Shown here: in pieces, positions 55,870 to 64,000 of the stretch
How positions within the stretch are numbered: the stretch's first letter is position 1
How the letters are laid out: each line of letters opens with the position of its first letter
Origin: GCA-002733465 sp965230525
Lineage (GTDB): Bacteria; Pseudomonadota; Gammaproteobacteria; Enterobacterales; Kangiellaceae
Direction of reading: 5' to 3'
DNA: 64,000 nucleotides
NCBI GenBank assembly: GCA_965230525.1
Contig: OZ246008.1
Location: 4,526,001-4,590,000, forward strand
Program-made: the position numbers and the translations under genes
The notes under the pieces: model-generated
The model's input: only the letters and a program-made list of their open reading frames with translations
What the model was told of the DNA's origin: nothing
Databases searched by the model: none

Positions 55870-57819
55870 TTAATCCTCTTTGTTTAAATGCTTCGCCAAA
55901 AATTCAAGTGTTCGCTGGTAAAATTTTTCTCGATTTTCAGGGTTATAGAATCCATGGCCTTCTTTTTCTTCAAATAACCACTCAAACGGTTTGTTGCGTT
56001 GCTCCAAAGCTTCGCGCAAAATTTTTGCTTGTTCTGGAGGAACTCTTTCATCTTTACCACCATGAACGATAAATATGGGAATTTCAAGTTTATCAATATA
56101 AGTAATGGGCGATTCCTTTTTCAATAAAGATAACTCGTTACCGTACACTTCTTCAGCCCGCGCTGAAACCGAATCAATTTTAGAGTAATCCGCCTCATCT
56201 TCTTGTTCAACCGCGTCATAAACCCCCGCTGCTGCAATACTACATTTAAACAGCTTCGGTTCCAATAAGGGAGCCATTAGTGCAGAATACCCACCAAAGC
56301 TCCAACCCATGATACATGCGCGATTAGGCGCAATTTGGGGCAATTGCAAAGCCCACTTCGTACCGTCAATAATATCGTGCTGAATCAGCGAACTGCGTTT
56401 TTGATAGGCGACTCGCTCAAAGTTTTTTCCATAACCGCCCGAACCTCGATAGTTGACCTGAAGCACCGCATATCCGTTGTTCGCAAGCATTTGTGGTTCT
56501 GATTCATACCACCATGAATCTTGAACGCCATAGGGACCACCGTGAACTAAAGTAACTAGCGGTATATTTTCTTTCACTCCGTTGGGTAGAGTTAGATAAC
56601 CATGAATGGTTTGACCGTCTCTGGCTTTAAACTTGATCGGGCGCTTTTTAGCCATTTGATCGGGAATAATCCATGATTTACTCCGGAATAATTCATTGGC
56701 TTGTTTAGTTTCTTGATTAAATAAAAAATAGTCGCCGGGGTTTCTATCACTCGTTGCAAGAATGACCATTTCACTTTGGTCGCGAGTTTGCGAGGTAATG
56801 GTAATATCATAACCTGCGAAGGCCTTTGCCAAGCTTTTATGTAATTTGGCAAAGTCATCGTCGGGTTCTGTATAGTGATAACTGATCTCATCTGACATTA
56901 ACTCGATACCAATAATCGAGTTATCTTTGGCATCTCGAATATAAGCGTGAAAATCAAATTTTGGATGTTGAAAAACTTTGCTGACCGATTGGGATTTCAG
57001 ATCATATTTGAACAATGCCCTCGTCATATCATTTGGATAATGAGTAAGATAAAGCGTATCTCCTGCTTTATTAACCATAACAGGTTCATACTCTTTGATT
57101 GGATGTCCCGCTTTAATCTCTTGCCAGCTTCGCTTCTTAAAGAAAAATTTTCGACTCTCACCGGAGTGGTCAATACCGGTAGCAATCACAGGTTTTCCTT
57201 TAACATCAAAGATGACATTCATGTTTCCAAATGGCGTACGAGCAACACGCTTCTTTCGACTTGAATACACATTGACTTTTAGTATTTCCACCGGGGAATC
57301 TAAATCACTATGAAATGAACGGGCCGTGATAAGAATATGATCTTTATCTTCTGGCAACAAATTCACAACTTTACCGACTGCACTTTGTGGCCCGCTATTA
57401 CCCATATAGCTCGCCCCAACTTTTGTGCCGCCAGCTTGATAACCAAAAATTATCGCTCGCTTAGAACCATCAACATTTCCGGCATATATTTGTCCATCTG
57501 TGTAGGGGAGTTCACTCCACGGCTGGCGAAATATTTTGGTAAATACTACTCGTTCATTATTGGCCCAAAAGAACTGATCAACATGCTCATTTTCGGAAAA
57601 GAAATAAGCATAGGTTATCTTCATATCTTTTCGATTAATGATCACTAACCCCGTGCGCTCACCTTTAGGCGCAGACGCGGCAAAATGACGCCCATCCGGA
57701 GAAATTTTTATATCATTATATTGCGCTTTTTTGGCAAAAACGGAAACAGGTAAGGGTTGAGTAGCATGACTAGCAAAGGGAGCAATCACTAAGATAAAGC
57801 AAAAAAGTAAGTTTTTCAT
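55870..57819 (-). CDS. S9-family prolyl oligopeptidase, secreted
   Basis: 649 residues from ATG 57819, supported by GGAGG four bases upstream and a signal peptide (MKNLLFCFILVIAPFASHA). A seven-bladed beta-propeller region (30-380) precedes the alpha/beta hydrolase domain. The triad is Ser in GWSFGGYS, Asp in GGKDERVP and His in EGHGFYN. S9 exopeptidases of the AAP/DPP group trim short peptides. Periplasmic or outer-membrane associated. Operon with the decarboxylase. Confidence 0.93.
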   Translation of the reverse strand: MKNLLFCFILVIAPFASHATQPLPVSVFAKKAQYNDIKISPDGRHFAASAPKGERTGLVIINRKDMKITYAYFFSENEHVDQFFWANNERVVFTKIFRQPWSELPYTDGQIYAGNVDGSKRAIIFGYQAGGTKVGASYMGNSGPQSAVGKVVNLLPEDKDHILITARSFHSDLDSPVEILKVNVYSSRKKRVARTPFGNMNVIFDVKGKPVIATGIDHSGESRKFFFKKRSWQEIKAGHPIKEYEPVMVNKAGDTLYLTHYPNDMTRALFKYDLKSQSVSKVFQHPKFDFHAYIRDAKDNSIIGIELMSDEISYHYTEPDDDFAKLHKSLAKAFAGYDITITSQTRDQSEMVILATSDRNPGDYFLFNQETKQANELFRSKSWIIPDQMAKKRPIKFKARDGQTIHGYLTLPNGVKENIPLVTLVHGGPYGVQDSWWYESEPQMLANNGYAVLQVNYRGSGGYGKNFERVAYQKRSSLIQHDIIDGTKWALQLPQIAPNRACIMGWSFGGYSALMAPLLEPKLFKCSIAAAGVYDAVEQEDEADYSKIDSVSARAEEVYGNELSLLKKESPITYIDKLEIPIFIVHGGKDERVPPEQAKILREALEQRNKPFEWLFEEKEGHGFYNPENREKFYQRTLEFLAKHLNKED

Positions 57820-57986
57820 CGGACCTCCATGAACTGCCGAGAAACAAGGCAAGGTATTCCATAAAATTCAAAAAATATTCTCGGCAATTTATCATAGAAG
57901 ATTGGTTAGATAAACCAACCCCAGGTTAAATTCAATATATTCTCTCGAATGATTGCAGCTGAATAAACTTGCCGTTAAATCAATTC

Positions 57987-58062
57987 GACGTCTGGATATT
58001 TAGACATCAGGATATTTGGACATCAGGATATTTAGACATCAGGATATTTAGACATTTGGACA
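57987..58062. repeat. 16-bp tandem repeat (four copies)
   Basis: Units of GACATCAGGATATTTA (variants GACGTCTGGATATTTA, GACATCAGGATATTTG) run from 57987 to 58050, with a partial fifth to 58062. They lie in a 692-bp gap (57820-58511) that shows no gene. Confidence 0.9.
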
Positions 58063-58511
58063 CATTATCATTTAGATATATTAACAATACGATAGTCCAA
58101 CAGAATCGAATTTTATAGGTTTACATTACTAACTAACGCCAAACAAATTTTCAGTTAAGTCCCTTGAAAGCCGCAACCTGTAAAAGCATGCATAACGCCG
58201 AGAGTAAAGTTGATATCGATGGTTCACTTTATCAAGCGGTCAGTGACACCCTCTGTTCATAATGATGGACGATTAGTTAGGGAAGCTCTGAAGAAACGCT
58301 GACAAAACTTATTGTAAAAAACACTACCTCTTTTGGCTAGGCATCAAGATTAAACTTAATCACCAGCAGCATTAGATAATTTTAGGAGTGGCCGTGGGCT
58401 ATTGAGAGACTGATGAGATTCACAGTGGCATAGCTATTATTGTAAACGAATTCGACATGAAATTCCGTACTTGCTAAGCCATCATTCGCTAAGCCATCAG
58501 TTGCTATGCCA

Positions 58512-58934
58512 TTAGCAAAATTCGTAAAAGCGCTTCGACAGCTTAACCTTACAATTAAAATTTAGAAACTCGCTGCGTCGTTGTGACAACTCTTCGCAAT
58601 ATTGGCTAAAACTGCCAGTACCACTCTGACGAATAGTGCTATCAAGTCTTCTAATTCTTTGTTCAGCCCACTGGCACTTATCGTTATTGCTATTGAGAAA
58701 AGTCGGTGAAGCTCTCTGCGCCGGTTGAAGCAATGCGTAGTCTGTGTCATCCATTAAAACTTCGGTTTCTGAGATATTCTGTTTTAGTGAGTTAGCTGAG
58801 GACTCGCTTAAAAAGCGAGCTTGAGATATCAAGTAAGAAGAATCAGGACGAACAACCAGTCGATAGGTCCAAAAAGCAGTCATACCGATGAAACAAGATA
58901 AAAATACTAGACTGGTAAATTTTAAGCGGTGCAT
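58512..58934 (-). CDS. Membrane-anchored hypothetical protein
   Basis: 140 residues. A helix at about 8-25 anchors a mostly helical hydrophilic domain with four cysteines (positions about 14, 87, 108 and 128 and the last residue), including a C-terminal NCKVKLSKRFYEFC. Family not recognised. ATG 58934. Isolated gene. Confidence 0.5.
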   Translation of the reverse strand: MHRLKFTSLVFLSCFIGMTAFWTYRLVVRPDSSYLISQARFLSESSANSLKQNISETEVLMDDTDYALLQPAQRASPTFLNSNNDKCQWAEQRIRRLDSTIRQSGTGSFSQYCEELSQRRSEFLNFNCKVKLSKRFYEFC

Positions 58935-59369
58935 GCCAACATTCCTTGTAACTAAATTGCTCTGCTCACTTTTTCAGTGACTCCATGCAGAACGATTGTT
59001 TTATGACTCTCGTCGCAATTGCTAGTGATTTTTTGCTTTCAAAGTGGCAAAGCAATTATCGCTGTTAAGCCTGTTTATCAGGTCAGCCTAATTATAGACC
59101 GAAAGGTCACTTCAATAGAAGCGCTGTTTAATCCAGAGGGACCAAAAAACAGTCGTTTACCTTCCCCGCTTTACATATAAGCTAATAAATAAGCGCTCCA
59201 TATCTCTAGTAGAGATTGAATTTAACGAACTAGCGGGTAATTTTGCAAAAATATCGCGAGGGATGATTTGTTGTGCGAAATGTCTCACAGGTATTACCGA
59301 GCTTAGCGTCTACTCATTTTGGTTTTGTATAACTATACTTTGATTATCTTGAATGAGAGGAACATTCCC
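58935..59369. other. Intergenic, no gene seen
   Basis: 435 bp between divergent small genes. No supported frame, array or clear promoter. A small palindromic CTCTAGTAGAG lies near 59205. Confidence 0.35.
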
Positions 59370-59594
59370 ATGCAGTTACAAGGAAGATCAACAGGCTATT
59401 TGCCTGCTAGTGCATTTACTCGAACAAATCGAATCGTCATTGGTGATAGAGGCTATTACTTTAAGTCAAGGGATAACCAGTTGAACGGCCCCTACCCCAC
59501 AGAAGCAGAAACTCGCTTTGAATTAAATCTCTTTATCGAAATTAAACGAATAGAAGAAGAATTTTCTCAACCAAGTTCTTCCAATGTGGCTTAG
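59370..59594 (+). CDS. Small conserved protein (DUF6316-like)
   Basis: 74 residues from ATG 59370, chosen because GAGAGGA lies 9 nt upstream; an earlier ATG at 59319 has none. The core IVIGDRGYYFKSRDNQLNGPYPTEAETRFELNLFI resembles the short DUF6316 group in gammaproteobacteria, as far as I recall. No export signal. Function unknown. Confidence 0.6.
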   Translation: MQLQGRSTGYLPASAFTRTNRIVIGDRGYYFKSRDNQLNGPYPTEAETRFELNLFIEIKRIEEEFSQPSSSNVA

Positions 59595-59680
59595 ATCTCA
59601 GTACACTACTCGACCAATTTTGGTTTCGCTATTAATGCAAACCAAACACCTAATAAGAATAACAATACGCGGACGCTAAA

Positions 59681-59965
59681 ATGTCTAATAAAAGTATTCC
59701 CGAGATCAACCCCTCGCAACTTGAGCGAATGCATTCTATCATCGAAAATGAGTGTTTTTTACTTGATATCGAACCTCAGTTTGTTTCCAAAGGTTGCGAA
59801 TTTGCCACTTATGAATATCAGCAAAACTTTGATTTTGTCAAAAGTGTTGATGCAGGTATAGCGGTAGCAAAAAAATGCCAACACAATGCAAAAGATCCTT
59901 CTGAGCAATCTATCGAAACCTCACTAATTATTCGTAATAAGGCCACCAAATACAAGCCGCTTTAA
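59681..59965 (+). CDS. Small hypothetical protein (94 aa)
   Basis: 94 residues, soluble, with Cys at about 26, 39 and 67 and no known family. ATG 59681. Same strand as the 74-aa gene, 86 bp after it; the two may be one transcript. Confidence 0.5.
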   Translation: MSNKSIPEINPSQLERMHSIIENECFLLDIEPQFVSKGCEFATYEYQQNFDFVKSVDAGIAVAKKCQHNAKDPSEQSIETSLIIRNKATKYKPL

Positions 59966-60294
59966 ATGTTAGCAAAATAGAACACAAAGCTCGTTAATTT
60001 AGCAGGTTTGTTAGAGATAATGGTTAAACGAAACCAAAACTATTACTTAACTCCAAAATTTCGCGTTTTAAAGCCCAGCCCTAGAACCCAGCTTTAAAAC
60101 TCTAGTTTTACAAACCACTTAAAAATAAGCTTCTCAATCATTGGATTTTCTAAGGTTAAAAGACCTATCAAACCCAAACGCTACCATCTCATCGAATCGC
60201 GCAATTGGCATAATCAAACTTAAACGACTAAGCCTGTGTTGCAGCTTAGCCAAATAGCAATTACTTCAGCTGACTGAGAATTTTGTTGGAGTCC
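59966..60294. other. Intergenic, no gene seen
   Basis: 329 bp between convergent genes. An AT-rich hairpin TAAAACT-ct-AGTTTTA near 60095-60110 may end transcription; otherwise nothing notable. Confidence 0.35.
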
Positions 60295-60858
60295 TTAGTC
60301 AAGTGGAATACGAATGACTAAACCGCCCATCATCTCGCCCACTTTAAAATCTTTTTTCGGGCTATCAATATGATCATTATGGCAACTAACACAAGCTTTC
60401 GATACAGCCACATCAGGATAGACAGCTGTATAATATTTTTTATCTCCGAGCTTTTCGGTTCCATAGACATTTTTGCCATCTTTATTCAAAGATTCAAGTG
60501 CCTTCTTTTCAAATTCTGAGCGAGGTTTATTTTGTTTATTGATTGCCCACAAGCTTAACAATGCGTAGCTAAAGCCTGCCTTTTTTTCATTCACTCTTTC
60601 TGCGCCCATCCTTAACATTTGCGCTGGTAACGGGAGAGCGCTTTCTTCTTGCCAGTGCTCTTCAGCGGTGATTACTTCGTCTTCATTTTGCAACCTTTGG
60701 ACTACTTTTTTGGTATACACGGCTCTATCAGCTTCAATCACAGAAAAAATAGCGTCGGCCATTTTCTGCACACTCACTTTATCAGCCGTTGCGCTACTTG
60801 CCATGCTCGCTCCGAGTACCGCGATTAGAAATTGAAAAATAGGTTTAGATAGTTTCAT
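60295..60858 (-). CDS. DUF3365 monoheme c-type protein
   Basis: 187 residues. A signal peptide (1-25, ending ATA) precedes a helical domain with one haem site CVSCH near residue 158, followed by the conserved DFKVGEMMGGLVIRIPL tail. This matches DUF3365/Tll0287-like domains, small haem-binding sensors or electron carriers. It is 17 bp downstream of the multiheme cytochrome and in the same operon, so it probably receives or passes electrons with it. ATG 60858. Confidence 0.88.
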   Translation of the reverse strand: MKLSKPIFQFLIAVLGASMASSATADKVSVQKMADAIFSVIEADRAVYTKKVVQRLQNEDEVITAEEHWQEESALPLPAQMLRMGAERVNEKKAGFSYALLSLWAINKQNKPRSEFEKKALESLNKDGKNVYGTEKLGDKKYYTAVYPDVAVSKACVSCHNDHIDSPKKDFKVGEMMGGLVIRIPLD

Positions 60859-60875
60859 AGTTTTTAGCTCCTTGG

Positions 60876-62303
60876 TTATTTGCCTTCGTTTTGCGATTCA
60901 AGTAATTTTTGTTTCTGCAAGATTCGTTGTTCGATTAATTTAAAAGTCGGGTGAACCTCACTTGGTGACCCCGAGAAATTATTATTTACCAGTTCTTGAT
61001 CAGCCAAAGACGATAAGGAAAATCTGAGACCGTGACAGCTCATACAAACCTTTCTAAGCATCTTGGAATTTGGTCTTAAGTTGAAATTTTGGTTGTGATT
61101 TACCGTCACCTTTTTGCCCCGCTTGATTCTCGGTAAATGACAACTAGCACAACTTACCCCAGCACCTGCCTCTACCTCACCGGCTAATTCCTTTTGCCAC
61201 AGTTCGAAATGCGCCGACTGTTTATAGTTTTTGCTGTGTTCATCTTGATGACAAGCCAAACATGAATCAACAGCCGCTACCTTTACATCGAGACTATGCG
61301 GATTATGACAACTGGTACAGCTCAACATTTTGGCGTTTGTAGTGTTCACATTTAAACGAGATTGCGCGGTTGTCATTGGGGAAAGCTCTAAAGCATGTCG
61401 CATACCGTGTTTGCCTTGCATAAACGATGCTTGTTGCTTTTGGTGACAATCGGCACACTGTTGCTCGGGCGTTTCAAAACCAGGATGAAGTTTTTCTCGT
61501 TGATTTTCATCTAAATGACAACTGCTGCAATTTGCCCCTACTTTGGCATGGATACTCACTTGCCAGTCTTTGGTGGCGTTGTGCTCTTCCGTATCCTTTG
61601 TATCAGAGGATGAGTTTGAGGCAGTCTGTTGTTGATAATAGAGTTCTATCGCCAGCAGGTTTTCTTGTAAATCCGGTTCAGCAGTTTCAAGCGGTAATTT
61701 CTTTTTGTTTTTTTTGAGCCATTGCTTCATGCCTGTTGGTGCCGGTATTGTTGGGGAGGGTAATAAATCTTTTTGATTAATGTGTTTAATTAAGAATTTT
61801 TCATACAACATTGTGTTGTCATGAAAATTATGACAGCCTGAAGAGGTGCAATCTTGAAATCCCATCTCCTGATGCGAAGGTCTTTCCTCAGCGATATCTT
61901 GGTGACAATGAAAGCAAAAGTCATCAGCTAAAGTTACACCATAATCTCGAGTGATTTCTGGTTTGTGTTCACGATGACAGGTTATGCAATAACGCGCATC
62001 CAATTGAGCTAACAATTCTGTATTTCTTGGATCGACAAATACAGACTTCGGATGACTGTCGTTAATTTTTTCTAGCTCCTTCGCATGGCATGATTCGCAA
62101 GCTGTTTGCATGGCATCTTCACCGGCAAAAGGACCAATATGACAAGCATTACATTCAACCTCGAATTGGTAGTGACCATGAGTGGTATCGCCGGAGAGGA
62201 AATGGGTTTTGTCTCCGGACAGCAGATGATAAGTAAGGTAACTGCCAATCGCAATTGTCAGCGTAATACCGGTGTAGAAAACTATATTTTTGGGTGCCTT
62301 CAT
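60876..62303 (-). CDS. Multiheme c-type cytochrome (10 CXXCH + 1 CX4CH)
   Basis: 475 residues. A signal anchor (about 8-27) leads a periplasmic cytochrome with CXXCH at 51, 69, 106, 130, 259, 283, 329, 348, 385 and 420, plus CTSSGCH at 152 (CX4CH), which is known to bind haem in some cytochromes. His-rich spacers (for instance HGMRH) supply distal ligands. A haem-free stretch at 165-255 is a charged linker between two clusters of five and six. ATG 62303. It lies between the flavoprotein and DUF3365 genes. Resembles NapC/NrfH-associated cytochrome c3-like proteins but no clear orthologue recognised. Confidence 0.88.
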   Translation of the reverse strand: MKAPKNIVFYTGITLTIAIGSYLTYHLLSGDKTHFLSGDTTHGHYQFEVECNACHIGPFAGEDAMQTACESCHAKELEKINDSHPKSVFVDPRNTELLAQLDARYCITCHREHKPEITRDYGVTLADDFCFHCHQDIAEERPSHQEMGFQDCTSSGCHNFHDNTMLYEKFLIKHINQKDLLPSPTIPAPTGMKQWLKKNKKKLPLETAEPDLQENLLAIELYYQQQTASNSSSDTKDTEEHNATKDWQVSIHAKVGANCSSCHLDENQREKLHPGFETPEQQCADCHQKQQASFMQGKHGMRHALELSPMTTAQSRLNVNTTNAKMLSCTSCHNPHSLDVKVAAVDSCLACHQDEHSKNYKQSAHFELWQKELAGEVEAGAGVSCASCHLPRIKRGKKVTVNHNQNFNLRPNSKMLRKVCMSCHGLRFSLSSLADQELVNNNFSGSPSEVHPTFKLIEQRILQKQKLLESQNEGK

Positions 62304-62341
62304 TTATAACTCATATTTATAAGAACCGCGTTGCTCTCCGA

Positions 62342-64000
62342 TTAACTAAAGTAATAAGCCGACAAAATATGAAAACCTAACAATGGTGGTAGCATCCAGA
62401 GCAAAGTGTGATGAACACGTGACCACCACAAACGATGTTTAGCAAGTTTGACATCGCTCCAATGGTGGTTTTTAGCCATGAAAACGCCCACCAACGAACC
62501 CGTTGTAGTGGCCGCTAGGAACACTGTCATCAGTACAAAGTTTAAGTTTTCGCCCATTCTCATACCAGTGTGCACCATCAACATTAAGAGCGCTGCCACC
62601 CCTACAATGGAATGTATATATCGCCACATATCAACATGGCCAAGGTTAAAACGTTTCCAACGCTTTCTAAGTCCAAGCGCCGCCGCTATCACGCATAACC
62701 CCAACAAGCTAAAGCCACTGACCTTTTTCCAAAAGCTATCGAACCAAATTTTTTCAATGTGCCAAGTGAATTGGACAGTCTCGGTAATTTCAAGCGGCTC
62801 AAACAGCACGATTAGCGCAATGAGCAATATCGATAAGACTGAAGTAATCAATATCGCTTTTTGATGTCTCATTACAAGATTGGCTGCAGGTTCATCCAAT
62901 AAGTTAGCGAGTAATGGTTGGCAGGAGCCGCATGTTATTCCAGCCTTAGTTTTTTCACCGAGGGTTTCTACAGTCCTGCACCCATCGGTGATTGCAGCAC
63001 TTAACTCACCGCGGGAGACACTTTGGCACAAGCACACCAAATAATCTTCAGGTAACTCCTTAACACTGGGCTGTTTAACTTGGTCGAACAAGAGCCCCGA
63101 CTCGGCGAACTGTTCGAGCTGCTTTTCTGTCACTTCGGTGGATTGGTCAACAGCCTGTTTAACCTCATTTTGCTCGTCCCACTTTCCAACAAATACCACT
63201 CCGACCACGGTATTTTGTCGAACCAACAGCTTACGATAGATACCTTTGAGCCGATTGGTGAACTCATACACTGTCGTATCATGGGCGCTGAGCGATCCAA
63301 AGTGCGCCATTGAGTAGTCACCAAACTTGACTTGAATATGATCGTTATGAACGGTAACTCGTTTTTCCTGCCCGATAATATGGTTAACACAATTCACCGC
63401 TTGAGCAAGTCCCGGTGCAACCACACCATAAGTAAGGTGATTGAATTCGCTGCATTCTCCAATAGCGTAAACGAGTGGATCATTTGTTTGACAATTTTGA
63501 TTAACCACAATGCCTTGACGTGTGCTTAGGTCGGCTGATTTCGCCAGTTCAATATTGGGAATTATTCCCGAGCAAATAATTAAGCAATCGCAATCGATCA
63601 ATTTACCATCAGCTAACTCCACTTTTTCGACATGCTGATTACCAAAAATACGGACTATTGGATTATGATAAATTAGGTTGACGCCGGTCGCGGTCAGATA
63701 GTCAGAAAGAATGAGTTGTGCGCCAGGACCTATTTCGTGGCTTAATAATTTTTCCCTTACTTGCAGCTCCACTTGATTACATGGCAGCTTCATGGCCACG
63801 GCAGTTTCCAATCCGAGCGGACCGCTTCCAACGACAAAAATATTTTTACTGCGAGTTTTCAAGTATTTAAGCTTCTCAGCGTCTTGGATGGTGCGAAACG
63901 CATAAATACCCTTAAGATCGATATTAATAATTTCTGGAATTCTAGGCCGAGAGCCGAGCGCAAGGATTAACTTAGAATATTGATAATGTTGGCCAGACTC
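62342..64000 (-). CDS. NirB-like FAD/NAD reductase fused to BFD [2Fe-2S] and membrane domain (5' end outside window)
   Basis: The frame is open to the window edge; 552 residues are present. It starts within the FAD/NAD domain (LILALGSRPRIPE...GIYAFRTIQDAEKL, GSGPLGLE) and ends that part with YAIGECSE. A BFD-like cluster site follows: CLC and CGSC, encoded around 62923-63034. Instead of the siroheme nitrite-reductase domains of NirB, the chain then has five helices with conserved His (MWRYIHSIVG, MVHTGMRMG, VHHTLLWMLPPLLGFHI), as in b-type haem membrane domains. The multiheme cytochrome follows 38 bp later. Confidence 0.85.
   Translation of the reverse strand, partial: ESGQHYQYSKLILALGSRPRIPEIINIDLKGIYAFRTIQDAEKLKYLKTRSKNIFVVGSGPLGLETAVAMKLPCNQVELQVREKLLSHEIGPGAQLILSDYLTATGVNLIYHNPIVRIFGNQHVEKVELADGKLIDCDCLIICSGIIPNIELAKSADLSTRQGIVVNQNCQTNDPLVYAIGECSEFNHLTYGVVAPGLAQAVNCVNHIIGQEKRVTVHNDHIQVKFGDYSMAHFGSLSAHDTTVYEFTNRLKGIYRKLLVRQNTVVGVVFVGKWDEQNEVKQAVDQSTEVTEKQLEQFAESGLLFDQVKQPSVKELPEDYLVCLCQSVSRGELSAAITDGCRTVETLGEKTKAGITCGSCQPLLANLLDEPAANLVMRHQKAILITSVLSILLIALIVLFEPLEITETVQFTWHIEKIWFDSFWKKVSGFSLLGLCVIAAALGLRKRWKRFNLGHVDMWRYIHSIVGVAALLMLMVHTGMRMGENLNFVLMTVFLAATTTGSLVGVFMAKNHHWSDVKLAKHRLWWSRVHHTLLWMLPPLLGFHILSAYYFS

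Noticed and set aside
62342..63862. Taking TTG 63862 as the start of the flavoprotein
   Set aside because: The frame continues upstream to the window edge with clear FAD-domain residues, so the gene is truncated by the window.

Overview
The window is a stretch of chromosome, by eye AT-rich (roughly 40% G+C), from a Gram-negative gammaproteobacterium. The outer-membrane MipA/OmpV protein, RND pump, several lipoproteins, PolB-type DNA polymerase II, FetB and multiheme c-type cytochromes fit that. The mix of S9, M14, M17 and M48 peptidases, a TPR serine/threonine kinase beside an ECF sigma factor, and many TTG/GTG starts resembles marine Kangiellaceae such as Aliikangiella. That placement is a guess from gene content, not a search result. 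I see no rRNA, tRNA, CRISPR, phage or insertion-sequence gene.

Layout. 1-2525: two proteins I cannot identify, the first cut by the window edge. 2912-8445: a divergent peptide deformylase, an ABA4-like membrane protein, a PepSY protein, an acyltransferase, fused MsrB-MsrA and a pyroglutamyl-peptidase-like protein whose nucleophile looks changed. 8930-13699: CoA-binding protein, FetB, MipA, a double retropepsin-PDZ lipoprotein and small proteins. 13809-16576: a zone of decay with a frameshifted secreted peptide and a broken secretin N-terminal region around a CPBP protease. 16608-26296 (mostly minus strand): EEP phosphatase/nuclease, DUF2254, DUF4197, M17 and M14 peptidases, PolB. 26466-30787: RND efflux pair. 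30963-37143: CvpA-DUF4124 fusion, exported SDR, ABC exporter, M48 lipoprotein. 37625-47266: small membrane genes (one frameshifted), IMPase and kinase-like pair, two DUF1566 proteins, methyltransferase, Lrp regulator and desaturase. 47345-54334: kinase/sigma module, a degenerate histidine kinase, an AraC regulator and a YHS protein. 54450-57819: S9 peptidase and PLP decarboxylase operon. 60295-64000: a minus-strand redox cluster.

The most system-like locus is 60295-64000. A NirB-like FAD/NAD reductase with a BFD [2Fe-2S] site is fused to a five-helix histidine-rich membrane domain, instead of siroheme reductase domains. It is followed by an exported cytochrome with ten CXXCH motifs and one CX4CH, then a DUF3365 monoheme protein. 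It reads like a route for moving electrons from the cytoplasm to the periplasm. Other points of interest are apparently inactivated or altered enzymes (Cys-to-Ser pyroglutamyl peptidase, histidine kinase without canonical ATPase residues).

The intergenic DNA is unusually rich in repeats. There are two arrays of 7-bp units (8611-8701 and 40730-40801), a 16-bp array, a field of palindromic elements (22010-22740), four 118-bp tandem copies related to it (37152-37616), and an inverted-repeat-rich spacer at 33315-34288. Codon-aligned 9-bp repeats sit at the 3' ends of two genes.
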